From Paracnuella aquatica (GTDB taxonomy: Bacteria > Bacteroidota > Bacteroidia > Chitinophagales > Chitinophagaceae), in NCBI RefSeq assembly GCF_003332885.2, contig NZ_QOWJ01000007.1, positions 62,001-126,000 of the forward strand: 64,000 bases of DNA. The letters run 5' to 3'. A model generated the notes under the pieces. It worked only from the letters and a program-made list of their open reading frames with translations. It had not been told where the DNA came from and did not search any database. The first letter of the stretch is position 1, and the number at the start of each line of letters is the position of its first letter. Shown piece after piece: positions 1-8,611 of the stretch. The translations under genes and the position numbers were made by a program.

Positions 1-348
1 GTCATCAGGCCCATCACGGTGATCAACGACCTGATTGATGCCAAATGGCAGCCCATGTTGCAAACGCCTGCGTTCCCGGAATATACCAGCGGGCACAGCG
101 GCATTTCGGCTGCTGCGGCTACGGTGTTAACGGAACGCTTTGGCGACAACTTTGCTTTTGAAGACACTTCCGACCTCGAATATATTGGCATGAAACGCCG
201 GTTCAATTCGTTTCACCAGGCGGCGCAGGAAGCTTCTATCAGCCGCATTTACGGCGGCATTCATTACCGCAGCGGTGTGGAAGCCGGCAACATGCAGGGC
301 ACTAAAATCGGGAGTTTTATTTTAGGTAAAATCAAAACAAAAGAATGA
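1..348 (+). CDS. PAP2 / vanadium-haloperoxidase family protein, C-terminal part (5' end outside window)
   Basis: The reading frame is open from the first base, so the gene begins outside the window and the GTG at 19 is probably internal. The remaining residues hold the two late motifs of the PAP2/vanadium-dependent haloperoxidase fold: PEYTSGHSG, with the phosphate- or vanadate-binding Ser-Gly-His, and SRIYGGIHYRSG, with the catalytic His and Arg. Members are secreted or membrane-linked acid phosphatases or haloperoxidases; this fragment cannot tell the two apart. The stop codon overlaps the next start (ATGA at 345-348), so it is probably translationally coupled to the thioredoxin-like gene. 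Confidence 0.8.
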   Translation, partial: VIRPITVINDLIDAKWQPMLQTPAFPEYTSGHSGISAAAATVLTERFGDNFAFEDTSDLEYIGMKRRFNSFHQAAQEASISRIYGGIHYRSGVEAGNMQGTKIGSFILGKIKTKE

Positions 349-827
349 TGCGGCTGACCTTTTTAGTGATGGCGATGTTTGTATTGTGCGGAATGGGTGC
401 GGCGCAAAAGGGAGGAAACGATATCCCCATGTTTAAGTTGTGGCGCACCAACGGGCAACTAATTACGGCTAAGGAATTGCCTGCCAAAAAGCCGGTGGTG
501 CTTATTTATTTTGCCCCCGATTGCCACCACTGCACCGACCTGCTCAAAGGTGTATTTAAAGAAATGCCCGCGTTTAAAAAAGCCACTTTGGTGCTGGCCA
601 CTTTTAAACCGGCCAACGAGTTGCGCAGCTTTGAACAAACCTATAAAACGGCTTCATATCCCAACATCATCACCGGCACCGAAGGCAATACATTTTTCCT
701 GCGGTATCATTACAACATGCAGCGGACGCCGTTTGTAGCCCTATTCAATGCAGCGGGTAAACTGGTGCGCACCTTTGATAAAGAGCCGATGGTAAAGGAT
801 TTGCTGCCAGCGGTGAAGGCATTGTAG
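345..827 (+). CDS. Exported thioredoxin-like protein
   Basis: 160 residues. A hydrophobic N-terminus of about 20 residues ending in GAAQ looks like a Sec signal peptide, so the protein should act in the periplasm. The domain that follows has the thioredoxin-like pattern: a hydrophobic strand VVLIYFAPDC and a CHHC redox motif (Cys-X-X-Cys), then a Thr-Pro (RTPF) in the position of the cis-proline loop. Substrate and partner are unknown; disulfide reduction or isomerisation is an inference from the motif. It overlaps the upstream gene by 4 bp, indicating one operon. Confidence 0.75.
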   Translation: MMRLTFLVMAMFVLCGMGAAQKGGNDIPMFKLWRTNGQLITAKELPAKKPVVLIYFAPDCHHCTDLLKGVFKEMPAFKKATLVLATFKPANELRSFEQTYKTASYPNIITGTEGNTFFLRYHYNMQRTPFVALFNAAGKLVRTFDKEPMVKDLLPAVKAL

Positions 828-909
828 TTTTTTGTGCCAAGCTTTGAATCGTGCAGCACGTTTCTTAGCATGGAAAAGACCAACTTCAGGTTTAAACTAT
901 TATTCCGCA

Positions 910-1335
910 ATGACATGGATGGTCTTCTTTTTAATCTGTTGCACTACGCTTTTTAGTTGCAAACCTAAATCTGCTCAATTTGAAGATGTTGCTGTTGATA
1001 CAACAAGCCAAAATCAAACGCTTTCAATATTGCAGCCAAAGATGCCTATGATACTCGGTTATAGGCCGCTGCGGATGAAGAAGAAACTTGGGGGCACATG
1101 GACCAGCAGAACAAGTCCGGAATTGCTGAAATCATTTGACGAAGATTCGATTTACTATCCGAAACAGCGACGGTTTCGACAGAAGTACACTTCATTTAAA
1201 TACATCCTCAACAACGACACGCTGTTCACGTTTTTTCCTCATAGAATAGACACAGCAATCATTGAATTTCTAGGACCAGATCAATTGAAATTCAAAGGTG
1301 AGAACGGCGGTATATGGTATTGGTTATCAGACTGA
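910..1335 (+). CDS. Hypothetical lipoprotein
   Basis: I do not recognise the family. The ATG at 910 is preferred to the TTG at 832 because it places a classic lipoprotein signal at the N-terminus: hydrophobic stretch MVFFLICCTTLFSC with lipobox Leu-Phe-Ser-Cys, followed by KPKS. The mature part is about 125 residues, soluble, with a charged segment KMKKK-like and WTSRTSPELL; it resembles the short lipid-anchored proteins with a lipocalin-like beta fold common in Bacteroidota, but no motif settles this. It follows the thioredoxin-like gene by 82 bp on the same strand. Confidence 0.55.
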   Translation: MTWMVFFLICCTTLFSCKPKSAQFEDVAVDTTSQNQTLSILQPKMPMILGYRPLRMKKKLGGTWTSRTSPELLKSFDEDSIYYPKQRRFRQKYTSFKYILNNDTLFTFFPHRIDTAIIEFLGPDQLKFKGENGGIWYWLSD

Positions 1336-1430
1336 CGGTCATGTTGTGTTTGAACTAGCGCAATTGGTAAAATAGTTGCAGCAGATAAGCAGTATCATGC
1401 GAAGTTTGTAATGTATAAAAACGTTTGACG

Positions 1431-2780
1431 ATGCTGCGAATAATCTTTTTTTTATTGCTGGCTGCAGGCTCGATTGTTTCAACAAATGCACAAAAGACCC
1501 GCAAGCCTGCGCCACAAGCGTTCAATGCGGCTGCCAGGCCCAAAAATCTTTCTGATTCGGCGCTGCTCGAGTTGGTGCAAAAGCAAACATTTCGCTACTT
1601 CTGGGATTTTGCACACCCGGTGTCGGGCATGGCCCGCGAACGAAGCAACGCCACTTTTGGCTATGGTGATGAAGTGGTGACCACCGGCGGCACCGGATTC
1701 GGCGTGATGGCTGTGATTGTTGCCGCGGAGCGGGGTTGGATCAGCCGCGATACGGCTGCCCGCCACCTGCGCAAGCTGGTGAATTTTTTATGGAAAGCCG
1801 ACGCATTTCATGGCGTATACCCGCATTGGCTGGACGGAGGCACTGGTAAAGTAATTCGCTTTAGCCGAAAGGACGATGGCGGCGACCTGGTGGAAACTTC
1901 CTTCCTGATGCAAGGGCTGCTTTGTGTGCGGCAATATTTTAACCAGAACAACGAAGCGGAGTCCGACATCCGCAATAAGATCAACTGGATATGGAGCGAA
2001 ATGGAGTGGGACTGGTACACCCGCGGCGGCGAGGAAGTGCTGTACTGGCACTGGAGCCCCAACAATGGCTGGGCCATGAACTTTCCGCTGCGCGGCTACA
2101 ACGAAGCGCTGATTACGTATGTGCTGGCGGCCGGTGCCGAACGCTATCCGGTGGATGCAAAAGTGTACCACCGCGGCTGGGCGCAAAGCAATTTCTTTAA
2201 AAATGGAAAAGAGTTTTACGGTTATCGTTTGCCGTTAGGTTTTGATTTTGGCGGGCCGCTGTTTTTTGCCCACTATTCTTTTGTTGGCCTCGATCCCCGC
2301 GGACTGAAAGACCGTTATGCCGATTACTGGGAACAAAACAAAAATCATACACTTGTCAACAGGGCTTATTGCGTGGAAAATCCAAAGGGCTGGAAAGGTT
2401 TTGGTCCGCAAAGCTGGGGATTAACTGCATCGGATAATCACCGCGGATATGGAGCGCATTCGCCATCGGAAGACTTAGGCGTAATTACGCCCACTGCAGC
2501 ACTTTCTTCGTTCCCCTACACGCCGGAATACTCGATGCAAGCGCTGCGCTATTTCTACGATACGTTGGGCGATAAAATCTGGAGTGAATATGGCTTTGTG
2601 GATGCGTTTAACGAAACGGAAGGATGGTATGCAAAATCGCACCTGGCTATTGACCAGGGGCCGATTATTGTGATGATTGAAAACTACCGCACCGGGCTGT
2701 TGTGGAACTTGTTCATGAGCTGCCCCGAAGTGCAGCATGGATTGAAGAAGCTAGGCTTTGAAAGCCCGAAGTTGAAGTAA
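1431..2780 (+). CDS. Secreted GH144-like glucanase (glycoamylase domain)
   Basis: 449 residues from the ATG at 1431; a TTG two codons earlier is less likely. N-terminal signal peptide (LRIIFFLLLAAGSIVSTNAQ), then one alpha/alpha-barrel domain of the Glycoamylase family (Pfam PF10091), which contains the GH144 endo-beta-1,2-glucanases first described in Chitinophaga. Recognisable blocks: QKQTFRYFWDFAHPVSGMARER near the start, GTGFGVMA, GGDLVETSFLMQGLL, YWHWSPNNGW, and the late GLTASDNHRGYGAHSP and LAIDQGPIIVMIENYRTGLLW. Length is usual for the family. Acts outside the cytoplasm, presumably on linear beta-1,2-glucan or related oligosaccharide; substrate is inferred from family membership. No type IX C-terminal sorting domain is visible. 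Confidence 0.82.
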   Translation: MLRIIFFLLLAAGSIVSTNAQKTRKPAPQAFNAAARPKNLSDSALLELVQKQTFRYFWDFAHPVSGMARERSNATFGYGDEVVTTGGTGFGVMAVIVAAERGWISRDTAARHLRKLVNFLWKADAFHGVYPHWLDGGTGKVIRFSRKDDGGDLVETSFLMQGLLCVRQYFNQNNEAESDIRNKINWIWSEMEWDWYTRGGEEVLYWHWSPNNGWAMNFPLRGYNEALITYVLAAGAERYPVDAKVYHRGWAQSNFFKNGKEFYGYRLPLGFDFGGPLFFAHYSFVGLDPRGLKDRYADYWEQNKNHTLVNRAYCVENPKGWKGFGPQSWGLTASDNHRGYGAHSPSEDLGVITPTAALSSFPYTPEYSMQALRYFYDTLGDKIWSEYGFVDAFNETEGWYAKSHLAIDQGPIIVMIENYRTGLLWNLFMSCPEVQHGLKKLGFESPKLK

Positions 2781-2798
2781 TGCAACGCTTTCTAGTTT

Positions 2799-2928
2799 GC
2801 TTGTCATGCTGAGCGGGCCATCTATGTATTGGCGTTGCAAAATATGGAGTGGAGGAGCAGGCTTACTTTTACTTCAAAATTTGTATTGGTGCAGGCTCAG
2901 ATCCTTCGCTGCGCTCAGGATGACAAGG
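2799..2928. repeat. Palindromic repeat family 2 (TCATCCTGAGCG type), copy 1
   Basis: Left arm GCTTGTCATGCTGAGCGG at 2799 and right arm CTCAGATCCTTCGCTGCG...CAGGATGACAAGG at 2896-2928 are inverted copies of the same unit. The left arm is shortened compared with the copies at 19839 and 20410. Fills the gap after the glucanase gene. Confidence 0.75.
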
Positions 2929-3011
2929 CAAATAGCATTATTGGCGGGAAAAGTATGTAAAGGAAAGAGCAGGATAGTAGCTTTGGTGTAGGCCACGTTT
3001 TACAACTAGGG

Positions 3012-3102
3012 GCTGTCATGCCGAACTTGTTTCGGCATCTCCTACAACTTGCGGAGTTTTCAAAACCAACAGGGGATGCCGAAACAAGTTCGGCATGACA
3101 GC
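3012..3102. repeat. Palindromic repeat family 1 (CCGAACTTGTTTCGG type), copy 1
   Basis: A 28-bp perfect inverted repeat (3012-3039 and 3075-3102) around a 35-nt loop containing GCGGAGTTTT. Each arm is itself a near-palindrome, GCCGAA-CTTG-TTTCGGC. Two further copies are at 19681 and 55058, with the same loop sequence, so the whole 87-91 bp is the repeated unit. Confidence 0.9.
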
Positions 3103-3154
3103 TGATGAGCGGAAACAGTTTACTATTTGTGCCGGGTAAAAGCACAAAAGAAAT

Positions 3155-3246
3155 ACAGAACGTACAAGTGTGCGACGCAACAGGCGCTTAATAGCAATAC
3201 AAAAGCTGGCCTAAATAATAAAACAGCCACTCCGAAAAGAGTGGCT
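3155..3246 (+). repeat. Conserved core element with 3' hairpin, copy 1
   Basis: Core at 3155-3188 containing GTGCGACGCAACAGG, followed 36 nt later by a hairpin (see 3225-3250). The same core with the same hairpin offset recurs at 19534-19628 (minus strand) and 20627-20714. About 50 bp upstream of the core, to the end of repeat family 1, also matches copy 2. Confidence 0.8.
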
Positions 3247-3250
3247 ATTT
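3225..3250. terminator. Hairpin terminator between core element and SMP-30-like gene
   Basis: AGCCACTC (3225-3232) pairs with GAGTGGCT (3239-3246) around CGAAAA, followed by ATTT; A-rich sequence on the other side makes it usable by the convergent gene that ends at 3276. Confidence 0.6.
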
Positions 3251-3275
3251 GCAATTTATGGCTGCGCAATGCCTG

Positions 3276-4094
3276 TTACTTTAATTGATACGCCACAACC
3301 GATTTTGCGAAAAACGTAGGCACATAAACAATGCGTTTTTGCGCATCATATCCAATGTCGGCAGTGTTCTTTTTTTGTTCCCGTGTATCGAGCAAGGTGC
3401 TTACCTGCCCATCTTTGGTGATGTAATACACCACGCCGCTCCAGGTAGATGTGATCAGGTCGCCATTGCCAATGGGTTCAATGCCATCGCCGCCCATGGG
3501 CATGGTGCCCACAACCGTTGTTTGTTTGCCATCGGTGGTTTTCAATACATCGTTGGAGGTACACACATACAGCTCGTTGCCTACGGCCAGCACACCGTTC
3601 AAGCCCTTCAGTCCATCCATGTACAGCGTAGCGTTGCCATTGCTGATGCGGTGCACTTTGCCGTTGCGCGAATCGGAAACATATACGGTGCCGGCGTTGC
3701 CAATGGTGATGTCGTTAAGACCCGTAGTACCGGTGATGGGTATGCGCTTTTCGATGGTTCCTTTTTGCACGTCAATCACTACCACTTCGCCCATATCGGC
3801 CACGTACAGTTTGCCGCCGTGCAGGCCCATGCCTTTAGGCGCATGCAGCCCGGTTACCCATGCTGCATTCAATATTTTTCCCGATTTATCCAGTTGTGCT
3901 ATGGCGCCTTTGCCATCGGCACCCCAGGGCTCGCCGTCGATGAGCGACACATACAATATATTTTTTTGCGGGTCGGGCAGCACCGACTCGGGCACAGCCA
4001 GCGTGGTGTCGCTTTCCCAAAGTTTTTCCAGGCTGCGTTGCGCACCGGCAGCGGTGTACAGGCCCAGCGCAAGCAATAGCATTAGTTGTTTCAT
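3276..4094 (-). CDS. Secreted SMP-30/NHL-type beta-propeller protein
   Basis: 272 residues. Signal peptide MKQLMLLLALGLYTAAGAQ, then repeated blade motifs of a six-bladed propeller: LYVSLIDGEPWGADGKGAIAQLD, LYVADMGEVVVID, GNAGTVYVSDSRNGKVHRI, ELYVCTSNDVLKT, DLITSTWSGVVYYI, RIVYVPTFFAKSVVAY. This matches the SMP-30/gluconolactonase/LRE-like superfamily. Enzymes of that group hydrolyse sugar lactones using a metal bound in the central tunnel, but many members only bind ligands; no substrate can be assigned here. Monocistronic, convergent with the core-element hairpin. Confidence 0.7.
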   Translation of the reverse strand: MKQLMLLLALGLYTAAGAQRSLEKLWESDTTLAVPESVLPDPQKNILYVSLIDGEPWGADGKGAIAQLDKSGKILNAAWVTGLHAPKGMGLHGGKLYVADMGEVVVIDVQKGTIEKRIPITGTTGLNDITIGNAGTVYVSDSRNGKVHRISNGNATLYMDGLKGLNGVLAVGNELYVCTSNDVLKTTDGKQTTVVGTMPMGGDGIEPIGNGDLITSTWSGVVYYITKDGQVSTLLDTREQKKNTADIGYDAQKRIVYVPTFFAKSVVAYQLK

Positions 4095-4293
4095 GGTGTG
4101 ATGTTTTGGGTGTTTTGTTTGCTAAAGATAATGCCGGCTACAAGTAAAAAGTGTTGTTGGTTTAAGGCAATCGGTAATGTGTGGTTGCTGTTGCGACAAT
4201 GCAGTTATGAGTCAACGCTATATTGTACCATTTTATGAAGAAATCTGTTTGTCCTTTTTGCGCTAATTTTCGGTTTCATCAAAGTTGTTTACC

Positions 4294-5346
4294 ATGAACG
4301 GACTACCACAGCAGGAAGCATTTGTGCAACGGATAGGAGGCAAGGAAACAGGGCTTTTTTACCTGACCAATGGCAAGCTGCAGGCCGCTTTTACAAATTA
4401 CGGTGCCCGGCTGGTGAGCCTGTTGGTGCCGGATAAAAACGGACAACTGCGTGATGTGGTGCTGGGGTTGGATAGCGTGGATGCGTATCAAATGGCGCGG
4501 TCTTCTTTTTTGGGATCAACCGTTGGCCGCTATGCCAACCGTATTGCATTTGGTAAATTTTCGTTGGACGGTGTTGAATACAACGTGCCGCAAAACCTGC
4601 CACCGCATCATTTACATGGCGGGTTCAATAATTTCCAGGAGCAGGTGTGGAATGCAGCGCAGCCGGATGAGGCAACGATTGTTTTTACATACACGTCGCC
4701 AGATGGTGAAGAAGGATTTCCGGGCAATGTGCAGGTAACGGCCACATACCAGTTGACGGATAGGGATGAATTAAAAATAACCTACTCCGCAACCACTGAT
4801 AAACCTACAGTGATCAATCTTACGAACCATGCATATTTTAATTTAAACGGGCAGGGCAGTGGCACCGTGCTGCAACACCAGTTGGAGATCAATGCAGCTG
4901 CCATTACTGAAGCTGATGCCACATCAATTCCTACTGGTAGATTGATGCCGGTGGAGGGAACGCCTTTTGATTTTCGTACGCCGCAAACCATTGGCAGCCG
5001 CATTGATGCCGATAATGAGCAAATCCGTTTCGGCTCGGGTTATGACCACAACTTTGTGTTGAATAAATCTGCCGGCAATGAACTGAGTTTTGCTGCAAGG
5101 GCCGTGGGTGATGAAAGCGGCATCAGCATGGAAGTATACACAACAGAGCCGGGCATGCAATTGTACACAGCCAATTTTTTGAAAGGAGATGTGCGGTTGC
5201 GCAGCGGTGCGATGGATGTAAAGAATTGTGGTTTTTGTTTGGAAACGCAGCATTTTCCTGATTCACCAAACAGGCCGGAGTTCCCGACGACAAGACTAGA
5301 TCCGGGTGATACTTTTAGATCAGAGACGGTTTATAGGTTTAGTTAG
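4294..5346 (+). CDS. galM: Aldose 1-epimerase (mutarotase)
   Basis: 350 residues from ATG 4294; the in-frame TTG at 4285 adds only three residues and is less likely. Interconverts the alpha and beta anomers of galactose, glucose and similar sugars, feeding galactokinase encoded next door. Family blocks: ARLVSLLVPDKNGQLRDVVLG, FLGSTVGRYANRIAFGKFSLDG, PPHHLHGG (catalytic His region), VINLTNHAYFNLNG (second catalytic His), YDHNFVL, and GMQLYTANFLKG with the C-terminal FCLETQHFPDSPNRPEFPTTRLDPG carrying the catalytic base Glu. No signal peptide, so cytoplasmic. Convergent with galK, with a bidirectional terminator between them. Confidence 0.93.
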   Translation: MNGLPQQEAFVQRIGGKETGLFYLTNGKLQAAFTNYGARLVSLLVPDKNGQLRDVVLGLDSVDAYQMARSSFLGSTVGRYANRIAFGKFSLDGVEYNVPQNLPPHHLHGGFNNFQEQVWNAAQPDEATIVFTYTSPDGEEGFPGNVQVTATYQLTDRDELKITYSATTDKPTVINLTNHAYFNLNGQGSGTVLQHQLEINAAAITEADATSIPTGRLMPVEGTPFDFRTPQTIGSRIDADNEQIRFGSGYDHNFVLNKSAGNELSFAARAVGDESGISMEVYTTEPGMQLYTANFLKGDVRLRSGAMDVKNCGFCLETQHFPDSPNRPEFPTTRLDPGDTFRSETVYRFS

Positions 5347-5549
5347 TTTTCACGCAGAGGCGCTAAGCTTTGAGGCAAAGGCACAAAGAAATAATTGTGT
5401 GGGTTCTAATTTTTTAATAAGTGAATGTTTCTTTGACAGGTCTTTTTAAGTGTTCGCAATAAACTTGTTTTGGACCTCACAAACAAAAGGCACAAAAGAA
5501 ATTTTTCTTTTGCGCCTTTGTATCAAAACTTCGCGCCTTTGCGTGCAAA
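5347..5549. repeat. Iterated-word palindrome, CGCAGAGGCGC/GGCACAAAG type
   Basis: Left arm 5347-5391 (TTTCACGCAGAGGCGCTAAG, then GGCAAAGGCACAAAGAAA) and right arm about 5504-5549 ending CGCGCCTTTGCGTGCAAA are imperfect reverse complements. The arms start at the galM stop and end 6 bp before the galK stop. Confidence 0.75.
5484..5521. terminator. Bidirectional terminator between galM and galK
   Basis: CAAAAGGCACAAAAGAA pairs with TTCTTTTGCGCCTTTG with one mismatch and a 3-nt loop. The arms carry A-rich and T-rich tracts on both sides, and the two genes converge here. Confidence 0.7.
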
Positions 5550-5554
5550 TGCCT

Positions 5555-6724
5555 TTATAAACTGATCACCGAAGTGCCGTCTTCCACCTGTGCGATGTAT
5601 GCCGTCAAGTCCAGTCCCATAGCGTCTTTGTAAGCTTTTGTTGCTTTGGCTACCAGGTCGTCGATAGCTTCTTCCCGCACCAGGTTGATGGTGCAGCCGC
5701 CAAAGCCGCCGCCCATCATGCGGGCACCCAACACTGCATTGTTGTTGCGTACAAAGTCAACGAGGAAATCCAGCTCTTTGCAGCTTACTTCGTATTGCTT
5801 GCTCAGGCCATCATGGGTAGCAAACATTTTTTTACCCAGGTCATCGAGGTGCCCGTTTTTCAGGTCTTCGCAGCCTTGCAACAGACGTTGGACCTCTTCT
5901 ACCACGTAGCGGCAGCGCTTGTCTACCACTGCATCTTTTGGTGCTACATATTTGTCCAGCATTTCCAGCGTAGCATCGCGCAGGCTGGTTACTTCGGGGT
6001 GGTGTTCCTTGATCCACGCCACACCCTGTTCGCATTCCTGCCGGCGTGTATTGTACTCCGATGATGCCAGCGAATGTTTTACATTGGTATTGAGCAGCAC
6101 CACTTTTACGCCTTCCATATTCAGGGGTACATACTCGTACTCCAGTGAGCGGCAATCGAGTTTAATAACATGGCCTTTTTTGCCAAACACCGATGCAAAC
6201 ATATCCATGATGCCTACCCGAACACCTGCGTATGTATGTTCTGCTTTTTGGGCAATGTCTGTAATTTCTTTACGGCTAATATTTAGGCTGAAAAGTTCAT
6301 TGAGTGCAAATGCAGTGGCGCACTCCACGGCAGCCGATGAAGAAAGACCTGCACCAATGGGCACATCGCCATCAAACACCAGGTTGAATCCACCAAGTTT
6401 ATGTCCACGCTTTTTGATCTGGTCTACCACACCCAATATATAATTGGCCCAGCCCCGTGTGGGATGCACATCGGTAAGCGTTGTGGTATGGCTTTGACCA
6501 AACTCACGGGAAAACAGTTTGATGGTATCGTCGTCGCGTTTACCAATGGCTACATAAATAGCTTTGTCGATGGCTGCAGGCAGCACAAAGCCATCATTGT
6601 AATCGGTGTGCTCGCCAATAATATTTACGCGGCCCGGCGACCGCACCAGCAGGGGTTCTGTGCCATAAGCTTCGCGAAAGGCGGTGGCCACCACCGATGG
6701 GTTGAAATTGTTTTGTTGTGCCAT
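5555..6724 (-). CDS. galK: Galactokinase
   Basis: 389 residues from the ATG at 6724; 35 further codons upstream are open but run through a repeat element and lack family similarity. Phosphorylates alpha-D-galactose at C1 with ATP, first committed step of the Leloir pathway. GHMP-kinase signatures are all present: RSPGRVNIIGEHTDYNDGF (galactokinase signature), VPIGAGLSSSAAVE (ATP-binding loop), and ARMMGGGFGGCTINLV near the C-terminus. Normal family length. Lies tail to tail with galM and 126 bp downstream of the aldo/keto reductase gene; no galT or galE is in view. Confidence 0.95.
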   Translation of the reverse strand: MAQQNNFNPSVVATAFREAYGTEPLLVRSPGRVNIIGEHTDYNDGFVLPAAIDKAIYVAIGKRDDDTIKLFSREFGQSHTTTLTDVHPTRGWANYILGVVDQIKKRGHKLGGFNLVFDGDVPIGAGLSSSAAVECATAFALNELFSLNISRKEITDIAQKAEHTYAGVRVGIMDMFASVFGKKGHVIKLDCRSLEYEYVPLNMEGVKVVLLNTNVKHSLASSEYNTRRQECEQGVAWIKEHHPEVTSLRDATLEMLDKYVAPKDAVVDKRCRYVVEEVQRLLQGCEDLKNGHLDDLGKKMFATHDGLSKQYEVSCKELDFLVDFVRNNNAVLGARMMGGGFGGCTINLVREEAIDDLVAKATKAYKDAMGLDLTAYIAQVEDGTSVISL

Positions 6725-6760
6725 GGTTTTGTATGCTATAAAAAATGTACCCGGGTTAAG

Positions 6761-6852
6761 GGATTTACGATTGACGATTTTGGATTTACGATTTGTTTTA
6801 AATAACGGGTTCCCTCCTAAAATCGTCAATCGTCAATCCGAAATCGTAAATC
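6761..6852. repeat. Iterated-word palindrome, GATTTACGATTGACGATTTT type
   Basis: Left arm 6761-6795 (GGATTTACGATTGACGATTT and a second GGATTTACGATTT) and right arm 6819-6852 (AAAATCGTCAATCGTCAATC then GAAATCGTAAATC) are inverted, each built from a repeated 10-12-nt word. The right arm ends at the stop codon of the aldo/keto reductase gene. Confidence 0.8.
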
Positions 6853-7846
6853 ACTTCAATATATTATCGATTTGTTCCAGTTCAGTTGTGCTGAACTTGC
6901 CGTTTTTGAGGCATTGTAATGCATCGGTTATTTGTGCCGGTTTGGAAGCACCAATAATGACCGATGTAATGCGCGGATCTTTCAGCACCCAGGCCAATGC
7001 CATTTGCGCCAGCGTTTGTCCGCGGCCGGTGGCCAGCTCATTCAGCTGCCGCACTTTCTGCAAATTAGCTTCGGTCAGAGCATCGGGCTCAATGGCGCCA
7101 TTGCCCAGGTGCCGTGCTGCACGGGAATCTTCCGGAATGCCATTGAGGTATTTGTTGGTGAGCAGGCCCTGCGCCAGCGACGAAAATGCAATACAGCCCA
7201 CTCCTTCCGCTTCCAGCACATCCAGCAGGCCATCTTCCACCCAGCGGTCGAGCATTGAATATTTAGGCTGGTGTATCAGGCAGGGCGTACCCAGCGATCG
7301 TAGAATTTTAATGGCTTCCGCTGCTTCTTTGGGTGGGTAGCTGCTGATGCCCACATAGAGGGCTTTTCCCTGCCGCACTATTAAGTCCAGCGCCGACATT
7401 GATTCGTACAGCGGCGTTTCGGGGTCGGGGCGATGGTGGTAAAAAATATCAACATACTCCAGGTCCATGCGCTTCAGGCTTTGGTCCAGCGATGCCATCA
7501 GGTATTTTTTGGAACCCAGGTCGCCGTAGGGGCCGGGCCACATGCCCCAACCGGCTTTGGACGAAATGATCAATTCATCGCGGTAGGGGCGCAGGTCTTT
7601 AGCCAAAATGCGGCCGAATGTTTCCTCTGCAGCACCGGGTGGCGGGCCGTAATTATTGGCAAGGTCGAAATGCGTGATGCCGTTATCGAATGCTGTGTGG
7701 ATCATGTTGCGGCAGTTGGACAGGTTGTCCAGCTCGCCGAAGTTGTGCCACAGGCCCAGGGAAATGGGTGGCAGTTTCAACCCGCTGTTGCCGCAGCGGC
7801 GGTATTCCATTTGCGCATAACGCTGATCATTTGCTGTATAAGCCAT
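6851..7846 (-). CDS. Aldo/keto reductase, L-glyceraldehyde 3-phosphate reductase type (YghZ-like)
   Basis: 331 residues. NADPH-dependent reductase with the AKR (alpha/beta)8 barrel. Catalytic tetrad positions are visible: Asp and Tyr in FDLANNYG, Lys in ISSKAGWGMWPGPYGD, His in DIFYHHRPD. The stretch GWGMWPGPYGDLGSKKYL and the GPPPGAAEETFG loop are typical of the AKR14/YghZ group, which reduces L-glyceraldehyde 3-phosphate and methylglyoxal. Late motif SVIIGASKPAQI binds the cofactor phosphate. Cytoplasmic. Same strand as galK, but the palindrome between them makes a shared transcript uncertain. Confidence 0.85.
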   Translation of the reverse strand: MAYTANDQRYAQMEYRRCGNSGLKLPPISLGLWHNFGELDNLSNCRNMIHTAFDNGITHFDLANNYGPPPGAAEETFGRILAKDLRPYRDELIISSKAGWGMWPGPYGDLGSKKYLMASLDQSLKRMDLEYVDIFYHHRPDPETPLYESMSALDLIVRQGKALYVGISSYPPKEAAEAIKILRSLGTPCLIHQPKYSMLDRWVEDGLLDVLEAEGVGCIAFSSLAQGLLTNKYLNGIPEDSRAARHLGNGAIEPDALTEANLQKVRQLNELATGRGQTLAQMALAWVLKDPRITSVIIGASKPAQITDALQCLKNGKFSTTELEQIDNILK

Positions 7847-7947
7847 GAGCTCTTTTTTGGGTGTATAAAAATAGGGGATGGGCTTGGGAAGGAGGCTGAT
7901 TTGGCTGCGATGAGCGTTTATTATTTACCCACACTTAAAATGGATCA

Positions 7948-7979
7948 TTTGCAAAAGGCGGCACAAATAGTTACCTTTT
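7948..7979 (+). promoter_or_regulatory. Bacteroidota-type promoter for the DUF4870 gene
   Basis: TTTG at 7948-7951, 20-nt spacer, TACCTTTT at 7972-7979. This fits the phylum consensus TTTG-N19-21-TAnnTTTG with one change at the last base. The ATG follows at 7996, leaving a leader of about 10 nt. Confidence 0.6.
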
Positions 7980-7995
7980 ACCCAAAACGCAACGC

Positions 7996-8361
7996 ATGGA
8001 ATCATCTTATCTGGGTAGTTCGGAACAACCTTTGGGTCAGGTAACGGAAAGCGACCGGCTGCTGGCTGTGCTGTCGCATGTACTCACGCTGTTCTTTTCG
8101 TTTGTAGCGCCGCTCATTATTTATCTGATCAAAAAAGATGAATCGCCTTTTGTGCGGGAACACGCTAAAGAGTCGCTCAACTTTCAGATCACGCTGGCCA
8201 TTGCTTATATCGTGTCGTTTATCCTGATGATTGTACTGATTGGGATTTTGATGCTGATGGTGATTGGCGTGGTGCACCTGGTGCTGGTGATTGTGGCAAC
8301 GGTTAAAGCTGCCGAAAACAAGATGTATCGTTACCCTTTTTGTATCCGGTTGATTCGGTAA
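7996..8361 (+). CDS. DUF4870 domain membrane protein
   Basis: 121 residues. Matches the DUF4870 (Tic20-like) pattern: SDRLLAVLSHVLTLFFSFVAPLIIYLIKKDESPFVREHAKESLNFQITL, then two further hydrophobic helices. Three to four transmembrane segments in all, inner membrane. The motif FVREHAKESLNFQ is the family hallmark. Function unknown. It is monocistronic with its own promoter and is divergent from the aldo/keto reductase gene. Confidence 0.8.
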   Translation: MESSYLGSSEQPLGQVTESDRLLAVLSHVLTLFFSFVAPLIIYLIKKDESPFVREHAKESLNFQITLAIAYIVSFILMIVLIGILMLMVIGVVHLVLVIVATVKAAENKMYRYPFCIRLIR

Positions 8362-8410
8362 AGTATTTGAAAAAGATGGACACGCCTTTCTGAAAGGCTG
8401 AAAAAATCTA

Positions 8411-8611
8411 TTACCCGTTCAACTCAATACCTGCCTGTTTTAAAATAGCGAGGAATGTTCCCTTCTTTAAATCCTTTCCTCCGTGCATCGGTACTACCAC
8501 AGTTTTGTTGGAAATGGGGTTGTGAAAAAGCTGGTGCGATCCTTTGGCCCGTTTAAACACAAAGCCGTTTTGCTCCAGCAATTTAATCAGGTATCTGGCA
8601 GATAAATTCAT
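8411..8611 (-). CDS. hicA: HicA-type mRNA interferase toxin
   Basis: 66 residues, the usual size. Double-stranded-RNA-binding-like fold of HicA: LIKLLEQNGFVFKRAKGSHQLF, with the catalytic His in GSHQLF, then TVVVPMHGGKDLKKGTFLAILKQAGI. HicA cleaves mRNA and is neutralised by HicB. The start overlaps the hicB stop by 4 bp (ATGA), so the antitoxin is made first and the pair is translationally coupled. Confidence 0.88.
   Translation of the reverse strand: MNLSARYLIKLLEQNGFVFKRAKGSHQLFHNPISNKTVVVPMHGGKDLKKGTFLAILKQAGIELNG

Noticed and set aside
2799-3246. Repeats considered as a CRISPR array
   Set aside because: Units are inverted palindromes without regular spacers, and there are no cas genes.
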